NCBI RefSeq assembly: GCF_000708675.1
Contig: NZ_JELR01000001.1
Coordinates: 310,001-374,000 of the forward strand
Direction of reading: 5' to 3'
Length of the DNA: 64,000 nucleotides
Source: Microbulbifer sp. HZ11
GTDB taxonomy: Bacteria > Pseudomonadota > Gammaproteobacteria > Pseudomonadales > Cellvibrionaceae
In this document: positions 30,503 through 38,008 of the stretch, one piece after another
How positions within the stretch are numbered: the first letter of the stretch is position 1
Layout of the letters: every line of letters begins with the position of its first letter
Position numbers and translations under genes: made by a program
Notes under the pieces: generated by a model
Seen by the model: only the letters and a program-made list of their open reading frames with translations
The model's database searches: none
Told to the model about the DNA's origin: nothing

Positions 30503-31551
30503 TTAACAATTTACCGCCTTGTCCGGGTTCAGCATTACTGACTCCGGCAAGCTGAGGTTTCTGGTTTCTCCTGACCAGCGTCGAGGGTTCTTGGCCTTCG
30601 CAGCCTCAAGCACAACTCTGCGCTGAATCAGTATCTCGTGAGCCTCTCCATTATGGCGTTGCTCAGGTGTTACGTAGTTCAAGCCACTGTGGCGATGCTC
30701 GGTGTTGTACCATCGCACAAACGCCAGCACCCAGTTCCGAGCTTCATTGATCGTTTTGAAGCCACTTGCCGGGAAGCCCGGTCGGAACTTCAGCGTCTTG
30801 AACAATGACTCAGAGTAGGCATTGTCGTTGCTCACTCGGGGGGCGGCTGTTCGAGGGGGGTTATACCAAGGTCATACAGTTTCTCCAGGAATGTCGCCGC
30901 CTTCATGGGGCTACCATTATCGGAGTGCAGTACAAGCGGCTTGCTCTTCGCCGTCAGGCGCTCACGCCAGCAGGCTTTCTCGATAAACTCACAAGCCAAC
31001 TCTCCGGTCTCACGCTCATACACCTCATGGCCGACAATTTTCCGGCTGTAAACATCCATAACCAAGTAAAGGTAATACCAGGTTCCGCATGCTGGTCCTG
31101 GTAGCCACGAGATATCCCACGACCACAGACAGTTTGGTTCTGATGCTTTGTGTGTGGTCGCTGCTCGCTTCCGCTCCGGCGCCTTCTGGCGGCCTCTACG
31201 GTGGACTTGATTGTATTCATGTAAAACCCGGTAGAGCGTTGATTCAGAGGCGAGATAATGGCCCTGATCCAGCTGGTCAGCAACAATAAATGCTGGAGGG
31301 CAGCTTCGGTATTCAGGTTGATTACACAGGGCTATTACGGCTTGACGCTCCTTAGCCGTCAGTTTGTTCGATGGCTCCGGCCTCGGCACCACGGGCCTCT
31401 GATCTTCCCTGACAACCTCGTCAGTGACCCAGCGTTGATAGGTGCGTACGCTCAAGTTCAGCAAGGCACAGGCCTTGGCCAGCCGGGCTCCGCTGCGATT
31501 GGCTTCGGCAATCAGAGCAACGATCTGCTGGCGATCTGGGAGGCTGGTCAT
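30503..31551 (-). pseudogene. IS3-family transposase OrfB, copy 2, frameshifted
   Basis: Matches copy 1 OrfB to ...YDLGITP, then shifts frame at the run after ATAACC (six instead of five C's, 30855-30860) and again at GCCG-C6-GAG (six instead of five, ~30838-30843), so translation ends at LEQPPPE. The C-terminal part (30503-30835, from SNDNAYSE) holds the catalytic Glu in another frame. The product lacks the E of the DDE triad and should be inactive unless slippage restores the frame; copy 1 could act in trans. A homopolymer sequencing error is an alternative. Confidence 0.88.
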
Positions 31552-32048
31552 TCGTCCTCGTCTTTGTGGCCCCAGATCGCCTCGGCTTTTTTTGACAGTG
31601 TGAGGAGCGCAGCGGTTTCAGCGAGCGCCTTCTCCTTACGTCGCAGCTCTGCCTCAAGCTTTTTGATACGCTTTTTCTCGGCCTTACTGGCCTTTTGGTT
31701 GCGTTTAGACTGCTCGTCAGATACAGCATTGGCTGACATGCAGGCCGTTTTCCAGGCCTCAATCTGCTCGGGGTAAAGGCCTTTCTTGCGGCAGTATTCA
31801 CTGAGCTCCGCCTCAGTCATTGGGGCAGTTTCAAGGACGACTTTGAATTTTTCTTCGCTACTCCAATTATCGGGAGTAGCAGAGTTGGAAGGCAAAACAG
31901 CACCTCGTTGTCTGGCGGCTTTACGCCAATTGTACAGGGTAGCGGTACTGATGCCTTCCTGGCTCGCCAGTTCGGCAACGGTCATGCTGTGAGGCGGCGC
32001 CATCTTCTTGAGGATGGCCTCTTTACGTTCAGGTGAATAGTGGGGCAT
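31548..32048 (-). CDS. IS3-family transposase OrfA, copy 2
   Basis: A 166-residue protein identical to copy 1 OrfA (27294-27794). It is intact and could still bind the ends of both copies. Confidence 0.9.
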   Translation of the reverse strand: MPHYSPERKEAILKKMAPPHSMTVAELASQEGISTATLYNWRKAARQRGAVLPSNSATPDNWSSEEKFKVVLETAPMTEAELSEYCRKKGLYPEQIEAWKTACMSANAVSDEQSKRNQKASKAEKKRIKKLEAELRRKEKALAETAALLTLSKKAEAIWGHKDEDE

Positions 32049-32095
32049 GGTTGTCCTCTGAAAAGTTCAGGCGACAACTACCCTGACACATAGGG

Positions 32096-32099
32096 ACCT
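32096..32099 (+). repeat. Target-site duplication ACCT, right copy
   Basis: The pair with 30456-30459. Removing IS3-family copy 2 and one ACCT restores ...QQRIDLLEEQILLMRD in the tnpC frame. Confidence 0.85.
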
Positions 32100-33594
32100 G
32101 CTCGAAGAGCAGATTCTACTGATGCGGGACAAGCACTTTGCCCGCAGCAGTGAACAGTCCCCGGATCAGTACGGCTTCTTTGATGAGGCTGAAGTCGAAT
32201 CGGAAACGCCTGCGCCGGATCTTGCCGAAGAACCCCCTTCTGAAAACGCCACAAAACCTCAGTCGAGAAAGACCTCCGGTCGCCGCGCCTTGCCGGCGGA
32301 ACTTCCACGTGTCCGCCGTGAGCACGATCTGCCGGAGGAGCAAAAGAGCTGTACTTGCGGCTGCCAGCTCCAGGCTATTGGCGAAGAGATCAGCGAACAA
32401 CTCGACATCATCCCGGCCAAAATCCAGGTCATCCAGCACGTACGCAAGAAGTACGCCTGCAAGACCTGCGAGTCCAATGTCAAAACGGCGCCACTACCGG
32501 CCCAGCCCATCCCGAAAAGCAATGCCAGTCCCGGCCTGCTGGCCCAGGTCACCGTTGCCAAATACCAAGATGCACTGCCGCTGGCCCGACAGGAAAAGAT
32601 CTTCGCCCGATATGGCGTAGATCTCCCACGTAACACTCTGGCCAACTGGATTATCCGCTGCGGTGAGCTGGTACAGCCACTGCTGAACCTGATGGAAGAC
32701 CGATTACGATCAGGTCCCATCATTCAGTGCGATGAAACACCAGTGCAGGTACTCAAGGAGCCCGACAAGCCACCGGAGAGCAAATCCTATATGTGGGTAC
32801 GCCTCGGCGGCCTCCCGGATGAGCAAGTCGTACTCTACGACTACCACGCCAGCCGCAGTGGCGACGTGGCCGGCCGCCTATTGTCCGGCTACACCGGCTA
32901 TCTACAGACCGACGACTATGCCGGTTACCACGCCGTGGGTAGTGAAAACACCATCACGCACATCGGTTGCTGGGCCCACGCGCGGCGGAAATTTATCGAG
33001 GCACAAAAGGTTACCGGCGGCAAAGATAAAAAGAGCAAAAGCAAATCGAAATCGCCCAGTAAAGCCGATATTGCATTGAATTACATCGGCCACCTCTATG
33101 GCATCGAGCGGCAAGCTAAAACGTGTACTGCGGAAGAGCGCTATCAGATCCGCCAGGCGAAAAGCCTGCCCGTACTGGACAAGCTGCGCGGGTGGCTCGA
33201 TAAAAACCTACCGAAAATACTACCCAAGAGCACACTTGGCAAAGCAATGTCGTACCTCGATAAGAACTGGACGAAGCTCTACCGGTATACGGAAGATGGC
33301 CGCCTACGTATCGGCAACAACGCCGCAGAAAATGCCATACGTCCGTTCGTGATCGGCCGCAAGAACTGGCTCTTCAGTGATACGCCGAAAGGGGCCAAAG
33401 CCAGTGCGGCGCTATACAGCCTGATTGAAACGGCTAAGCTGAATGGCCTGGAGCCGCACAAATATCTGGCTGCGGTATACAGCCGTCTGCCACAAGCCGA
33501 ATCAGTGGAGGCCATCGAGGCATTGCTACCGTGGAAGATCAGAGCTGCTGGGCTACCTGAAAGCAATACTCGCGTCGAGGGCGGGGAAGACTGA
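32100..33594 (+). pseudogene. tnpC: IS66 transposase TnpC, 3' part
   Basis: Continues the frame from 30344-30459 (LEEQILLMRDKHFARSSEQ). It contains the Cys-rich zinc-finger segment (CTCGCQ, CKTCESN), and the DDE-type core with IIQCDETPVQV, QTDDYAGYHAV and RIGNNAAENAIRPF. The C-terminus ends just before the IS66 right end. Read alone from an internal ATG (32122) it would give a ~490-residue protein lacking the N-terminal coiled coil; it is probably non-functional. Confidence 0.9.
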
Positions 33595-33602
33595 TCGCTT
33601 AC

Positions 33603-33950
33603 GAGGATCTAGTCAATGGATTGCGGGTTAAAGACTGGTATCTTTCATCCGACTTGCAGTGGGTGCTTCCGCATTCTCAGATGGGTTTGTCTTTTTCTTC
33701 CAATTGGCAGCACCTGAAAGGTTTGCACAAAATGAAGCAAAAGCACAATCCTGGTGCTGCGGTACATGTATATTGGGTTCTTGAGACCGCAGATATTCCG
33801 CCGGGGCTTGAATTTTTGCCTGATGAACGTAAAAAGGGACACTATTTTTTGACGGTGACGCAGAAAATGCTGGTACATCAATTAATAGAAAAGTTGCAGT
33901 GGATTGCAGATCGAATGTCTGTGATTGAAGATGCCGGAGTAGCGCTATGA
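33603..33950 (+). pseudogene. Tse2-like (ADP-ribosyltransferase-fold) toxin domain, 5'-truncated by IS66
   Basis: The frame runs open from the IS66 border (EDLVNGLRVKDWYLSSDLQW) to TGA at 33950. The C-terminal part, ADIPPGLEFLPDERKKGHYF then MLVHQLIEKLQWIADRM, follows the pattern IPP-x-L...HY...M...L seen at the end of P. aeruginosa Tse2, a T6SS toxin. No start codon with a ribosome site is visible except TTG 33621, so the beginning was probably lost with the IS66 insertion. Its stop overlaps the next gene (ATGA). The family call rests on a remembered alignment and is moderate. Confidence 0.5.
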
Positions 33951-34240
33951 TCGAGTACAAATATCAGGAAGAGAAAGTTGTCGCCAAGTTTTTCGCAAAT
34001 CTGCTCAACGATGGAGAAACGCTAGCTATTATTGACCGGGGTTTCGTAAGTTCCGCGGAGGAAGCAACACATCTGAGTAAGTTTTTCTGGGCCATGGTTA
34101 ATAAATCTGCTCAGGGAGTGAACTTGCCTTGCGAGGGTACATCGGAGTACTGGACGGAGAAGCTTTATAGCACGCTAGGTGGGTATCTGGAGCGTGCAGG
34201 CTACGAGCAACAGTGGAATGACGAAATCGATAATGCGTAA
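33947..34240 (+). CDS. Putative immunity protein to the Tse2-like toxin
   Basis: A 97-residue acidic, soluble, helical protein (MIEYKYQEEKVVAKFFANLL ... WNDEIDNA) with no recognised domain. Its ATG overlaps the toxin stop by four bases, the spacing expected for a coupled toxin-immunity or toxin-antitoxin pair. It is followed by a terminator at 34310. The function is inferred from position only. Confidence 0.5.
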   Translation: MIEYKYQEEKVVAKFFANLLNDGETLAIIDRGFVSSAEEATHLSKFFWAMVNKSAQGVNLPCEGTSEYWTEKLYSTLGGYLERAGYEQQWNDEIDNA

Positions 34241-34309
34241 GTTATCGCAACGTTCCTTTTATAGTAGGGGGTGGTAGGGACGGGGTAAGCGTAAAGCGCG
34301 AATGCAAAT

Positions 34310-34340
34310 GACCCGGAAGCGTTTCAGTAGCTTCCGGGTC
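34310..34340 (+). terminator. Terminator-like hairpin after the toxin-immunity pair
   Basis: GACCCGGAAGC pairs with GCTTCCGGGTC around a nine-base loop and is followed by GTATTTA. It lies 70 bases after the immunity gene and ends the island transcript. The weak T-run makes efficiency uncertain. Confidence 0.7.
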
Positions 34341-34515
34341 GTATTTACCCAAATCGGTGTCAATTCTTATCAGAGGTCGGGGTCAATATATTGACTTAAC
34401 AGTATCTGCTGGGAGCGGCCAGTTTTGATTAGTCCAATCTATTTCCATTGCTATAGTCATCTCACCAAGAAACCACGCATTATTAAGCGTGAATGTACCT
34501 TTGTGCCGGCGAAAC

Positions 34516-34995
34516 TTATTGCTTCTTGGGAGAAATCCGCATTGTGATATCCGCGTAGAAGACCTCCTCGCCGTTGGTATCAAATACGCTCACCGGCATC
34601 ACCACATCCTGTGCTGAATCCCAATGAAAGTCGTCGACCCTACACACGGCGCGCAGGTCGGTTTTGGCCATCTTCAGGTATTGCACGGTCATGCCAACCG
34701 GAATCCAGCGGAAATTGCCATTCAGGGATACGTCCAGGCATACGCCTCCAGCCAGTTCGGCAGCGTTACACATGGCGATGGCGTGCACGGTTTTAATGTG
34801 GTTTTGTACTGCACGGCGCTTCTTCAGTCGGACTTCAACCAGGCCCGGCTGTATCTGCTTGAAGCGAGGTTTGATTGAACTGAAGTAGGGGGCATTGAAA
34901 CAGACAATTTTGCTCACCAGCCAGCGGCCAAGGCTATTGCCGCCCAGGGTGTTCCAGAGTTTCAGAATCGGGCTTTTGGAGGGTACGTAGGTCAT
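34516..34995 (-). CDS. DUF4442 hotdog-fold protein (PaaI thioesterase-like)
   Basis: A 159-residue protein with the DUF4442 pattern: N-terminal helix (WLVSKIVCFNAPYFSSIKP), VRLKKRRAVQNHIKTVHAIA with the family's conserved NHIGTVHA-like motif, AMCNAAELAGGV, and a final strand (VFYADITMRIS). These proteins resemble PaaI acyl-CoA thioesterases; the substrate is unknown. It stands alone. Confidence 0.8.
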   Translation of the reverse strand: MTYVPSKSPILKLWNTLGGNSLGRWLVSKIVCFNAPYFSSIKPRFKQIQPGLVEVRLKKRRAVQNHIKTVHAIAMCNAAELAGGVCLDVSLNGNFRWIPVGMTVQYLKMAKTDLRAVCRVDDFHWDSAQDVVMPVSVFDTNGEEVFYADITMRISPKKQ

Positions 34996-35168
34996 TTGCT
35001 ATCTCGTGACTCGCTGCATCATAGGGTTGCCTATCTTGCACCTTTGTTACCCGCAGATTTAGTGTCAAACTGCCCGATGGGCTTGTCCTTATCACTAGTT
35101 GTTGTCCTCAGCGCCTTAACAGTAGTTCTTTCTGGCGCAAATGGGTTGGTTGGGCGGTTTGAGTCTAT

Positions 35169-35834
35169 TCAGTGGGTAGGGCTCTTTAGCAGTCTGGTGC
35201 GCAGCTCGTTTGCCCCAATTAGCAGCATTTCGTAACCATTGCCAAATGCATTGGGATTGTTCCAATCCATACGCACTATCAAGTCTTCCGTGCCGTCGCC
35301 ATCCAGGTCACCTCTGGCCAGAAGGGTATAGTCAATATCAAGGCCAGCAAGGTTACTTTGGACCACTGTTGGGCTTATTTCGACTATTTCAGAGTTGGGG
35401 AAAGCCTGTGCTATTTCTTGATTTGATACTGGCGATGGGTCACCTCCTAGATCCGGGGTGGCGTTTGCAGGTAGTTGCTGAATAAGCTCACTGGTAAGCA
35501 CGGGGGGGAAGAATGACTTTCGGGAGTTACCTGCAGAGAAGTAAAGCTTTAATGCCTCGCAGTTCACGTTCAACATGGTGAATAGTGAGAACTGATCTTC
35601 CCGGATCTCGCTTGCCTTGGTCTGCTTGATGTCCCCGCAGGTCTGAAATTGGATCGTTGATCCATTTTTTGTGTCCAGTTCGTAGTCGAATTTGCTCTCG
35701 TTGTAGTTTTTTCCGACCTCGACGAGTCCTGCGAAGTTGTCAGAATAAATAGCTTTTTCAATATGCGGGTTGCCGGACTTTTCGGTACAGGCGGAAATAA
35801 TCATTACCGAAAAGAGAGTTAATAATGATCGCAT
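35169..35834 (-). CDS. Lipoprotein with an FG-GAP-like tail; possible immunity protein
   Basis: A 221-residue protein with a lipoprotein signal (MRSLLTLFSVMIISAC, Cys16). The middle is unrecognised. The C-terminus has a Ca-binding-like DLDGDGTEDLIVRMDW repeat. It lies ten bases after the T4-lysozyme-like gene on the same strand. An envelope lipoprotein co-transcribed with a muramidase is a common arrangement for periplasmic immunity proteins, but this role is inference. Confidence 0.6.
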   Translation of the reverse strand: MRSLLTLFSVMIISACTEKSGNPHIEKAIYSDNFAGLVEVGKNYNESKFDYELDTKNGSTIQFQTCGDIKQTKASEIREDQFSLFTMLNVNCEALKLYFSAGNSRKSFFPPVLTSELIQQLPANATPDLGGDPSPVSNQEIAQAFPNSEIVEISPTVVQSNLAGLDIDYTLLARGDLDGDGTEDLIVRMDWNNPNAFGNGYEMLLIGANELRTRLLKSPTH

Positions 35835-35844
35835 GATGTCGTCC

Positions 35845-36462
35845 TCAGGGCTGTGCTGAAACCGCAGTTTGGTGGGCAGACTTAAGGAGATTCTGAACGT
35901 ATGCGTTCCTGCTGGGGCTGACCTGAGGGCGGTGGCTCTCGGTACTCGCGGCCAGCCAGTTTTCGTTCTGTATGGCCTTGTTGAACTTTATGAACTGTTT
36001 TTTCAGTTTGGTAGCCCCAATGTTAAATATCATGTCGAACAATGCTAACTGAACTTTATCCGGAAAACTGTCGAAGTTTTTTGCGTAGCCATTTGCAGTG
36101 CTGTAGAGCGTGCTTAACTCGATGTAGAAACTGCTGATATGCCGATCCCGCTGAATCTCTATGTCACTGTCTTTCATGATGAGTTTGCAATACTGTTTGT
36201 ACCATTTGGCGCGAAAGTTCCGCTTCTGTTTTGATATGTGATCAAACTCTTGCTGCTTTTCAGCGGTGGTGGCTGGAGTCGTCGCGATCCCGTTTTGTGT
36301 GTTGTACATTGGGATTGTTGTTATGGCATGGCGGTCTGGAATCAGGTGTCCTATGCCTACGGTGACTTTGCCAACCGTATCTAAATAAAGATGGTTGTAA
36401 CGGCCTTCGTACTCTTCGAGCTTCTTCGCCACGGTGTGCTTTATTGCCGGGTTAAGAGGCAT
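35845..36462 (-). CDS. T4-lysozyme-like (GH24) muramidase
   Basis: A 205-residue protein with the GH24 catalytic arrangement: E19 in YEG, D28 in YLD and T34 in KVTVGIGH, with spacing +9 and +15 exactly as E11-D20-T26 in T4 lysozyme. The C-terminal half has LALFDMIFNIGATKLKK and ends with residues usual for phage-type lysozymes (VSPSRNAYVQNLLK). No signal peptide is visible, so it would need a holin, phage or T6SS route. No other phage lysis genes are nearby, and a lipoprotein gene follows, so a secreted antibacterial effector is likelier than a prophage endolysin. Confidence 0.75.
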   Translation of the reverse strand: MPLNPAIKHTVAKKLEEYEGRYNHLYLDTVGKVTVGIGHLIPDRHAITTIPMYNTQNGIATTPATTAEKQQEFDHISKQKRNFRAKWYKQYCKLIMKDSDIEIQRDRHISSFYIELSTLYSTANGYAKNFDSFPDKVQLALFDMIFNIGATKLKKQFIKFNKAIQNENWLAASTESHRPQVSPSRNAYVQNLLKSAHQTAVSAQP

Positions 36463-36764
36463 GCTTTCATCCCGTAATGATTTTCTAAAGCCTAATTTTA
36501 TCTCTGTCGCGTCGAAAATTGAATCGAGAGTTCAGGTACGATCGTTCAGAGTCTCGAGCATAAGGCGTAGGGATTTGATAAAGCGATCAGAGTCCTGTTA
36601 TCGGTAACCGTGAAACGTGCTAGGTGTGGTGGCACGGCGAAATATATTGAACAGCCTAGCTGTCAGTTTGGCGCGCAAAGCTTCATTGGGTCCCAGCTTT
36701 TTTCCCACAACACCAAATCTCTGCCTACACTTGTTCTTCGATAAAAAGAATCACAGGATTGCAG
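36463..36764. other. Divergent intergenic region with no gene
   Basis: About 300 AT-richer bases between the leftward muramidase and the rightward ATP-grasp gene, presumably holding both promoters. CACAGGATTGCAG before ATG 36765 is the only clear signal. An overlapping frame from 36617 is a shadow of the ATP-grasp gene. Confidence 0.5.
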
Positions 36765-37565
36765 ATGGCCGTTTTCGTCGAAAAGGGCCTGGACGGTTGT
36801 TTCGATGTAGAGTCCAAGCTCATCATGGAATACTGCACAGCCAACCGGATACCTACCCAGGTGTTCGAGCCGTTCGATATTTGCAGTGGCAAGCTCTCCC
36901 TGAAGTATGCGCAGCTGGTGGTAGGCTGTGTTGGTGCGGTCAAGGATGCATTGAAAACCCTTGGTGCGGCGCCGCCCTCTCTGGATCCCTATCCCGCCTC
37001 CCTAAGACCCTATCTCCGCCGGGCCGTATGGCCGACCACCGTAGAAAATCTGCTCAACCGGGTTCAGCGTGGGGAAATGGCGTTTGCCAAATCGATGGCC
37101 TGGGGGCTGGTGCCGGGCAACGTCTATTCGCCGGATTGCGACAACAATGCACTGCACTATGCGCCGCCTGCGCTGGATGTGTACGCCTCCGAGGTGGTGG
37201 AGTGGCTGTGTGAATTCCGCCTATACGTAGTGGACGGAGTGATTGTTGGGGGCGGCCAGTACGCCGGCCCAGCGGGGCCTTCCATCGATATGCGCGTGGT
37301 GCACAGGGCGCTGAAAGCATTCCGCGCCGACCCTGCCGCGCCGCGGGCCTTTGCGATGGATTGGGGAGTGATGGCGAGAGGGCACACCGCACTGGTTCAG
37401 GTAAAAGACGCCTGGTCGCTCAAGGCGTTTGGTGATATCCATGCGGCCAGTTACTACCGGGTATTGAAGGCGCGCTGGAATGAGCTGGTGGGAGCAGCGC
37501 GGGTGGAAGCGGGCGGCAAACGGGCCGCTGCGGCGGTGTTTGCCGGCCGTTCCGTATCGGTATGA
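36765..37565 (+). CDS. ATP-grasp domain protein (DUF4343-like)
   Basis: A 266-residue protein with an N-terminal pre-ATP-grasp region (MAVFVEKGLDGCFDVESK), a central substrate or nucleotide region, and a C-terminal ATP-grasp fold (FRLYVVDGVIVGGGQYAG, FAMDWGVMARGHTALVQVKD) with acidic residues suited to Mg-ATP binding. Such proteins ligate a carboxylate to an amine or thiol. The partner is unknown, as no precursor peptide or pathway gene is next to it. ATG 36765 is well spaced from AGGA; TTG 36759 is in frame. Confidence 0.7.
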   Translation: MAVFVEKGLDGCFDVESKLIMEYCTANRIPTQVFEPFDICSGKLSLKYAQLVVGCVGAVKDALKTLGAAPPSLDPYPASLRPYLRRAVWPTTVENLLNRVQRGEMAFAKSMAWGLVPGNVYSPDCDNNALHYAPPALDVYASEVVEWLCEFRLYVVDGVIVGGGQYAGPAGPSIDMRVVHRALKAFRADPAAPRAFAMDWGVMARGHTALVQVKDAWSLKAFGDIHAASYYRVLKARWNELVGAARVEAGGKRAAAAVFAGRSVSV

Positions 37566-37662
37566 AAGTGGCTTGGTGCCCGGTAAATTTCCGTTTGCGG
37601 CCAAGGCACCTTAAGCTGAAGGTGCGCCCCGTGTATTTTGGCTGAGCGCGGTAGGAGGCAAT

Positions 37663-37908
37663 ATGGACCTACAGATACTTTCGCTGGAAGGACAATTTTA
37701 TATCGTAAAGACGGTAGATGAATCTGGTTCCCACCTTCTTACCGATCGCCACAACGCACCACAAAAGTTTCACTGCCTCGAAGAGATTCGGGACCACTTT
37801 GCCTGGAAAAGCCTGGACGATGTGTGGCTGGAGCAGCAGACGCCCTATGAAGAGATGTGCGGCCTGACCGATGATACCGCACCCCTTCGGATCAAGTTGA
37901 ACTGGTAG
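37663..37908 (+). CDS. DUF6482-like small protein
   Basis: An 81-residue soluble protein (MDLQILSLEGQFYIVKTVDE) ending EEMCGLTDDTAPLRIKLNW. The EMCGL motif near the end is typical of small proteins annotated DUF6482 in gammaproteobacteria. No function is known. GTAGGAGGCAAT is a strong ribosome site. Confidence 0.7.
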   Translation: MDLQILSLEGQFYIVKTVDESGSHLLTDRHNAPQKFHCLEEIRDHFAWKSLDDVWLEQQTPYEEMCGLTDDTAPLRIKLNW

Positions 37909-38008
37909 CTCAGCAATTCACTACCGGTGTCAGCCGCCGAAAATTGTGTCGTCTATCAACCCTGATGTAGTCTTTGAACCAAACCTAACGGACTCAAAGA
38001 CACAGTAA

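Larger units (their letters stand above)
30460..32095 (-). mobile_element. IS3-family insertion sequence, copy 2 (1636 bp, inverted)
   Basis: Nearly identical to copy 1 at 27247-28880 but in the opposite orientation, and two bases longer because of two single-base expansions in G/C runs inside orfB. The ends CGGTATCTGTCAACG and the CCTGACACATAGGG end match those of copy 1, and ACCT is duplicated at the target. It is inserted in tnpC of the IS66 element. Confidence 0.92.
29600..33602 (+). mobile_element. IS66-family element, interrupted by IS3-family copy 2
   Basis: The left end GTAAGCGCTCA and the right end (reverse complement GTAAGCGATCA) are the conserved IS66 termini. The usual three genes tnpA, tnpB and tnpC are in order. 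The 1636-base IS3-family copy 2 and its ACCT duplication are nested in tnpC; without them the element is about 2.36 kb. The 8-base target duplication usual for IS66 is not seen (CTTTTAAA on the left, GAGGATCT on the right), so the flanks have probably been rearranged. Confidence 0.88.

Noticed and set aside
34383-34583. Minus-strand frame ending WTNQNWPLPADTVKSIY
   Set aside because: The end looks protein-like and may be a remnant of another gene, but it has no start or family I can name and its first part overlaps the DUF4442 gene.
34996-35235. 79-residue plus-strand frame
   Set aside because: No ribosome site or domain; it overlaps the 3' end of the lipoprotein gene.
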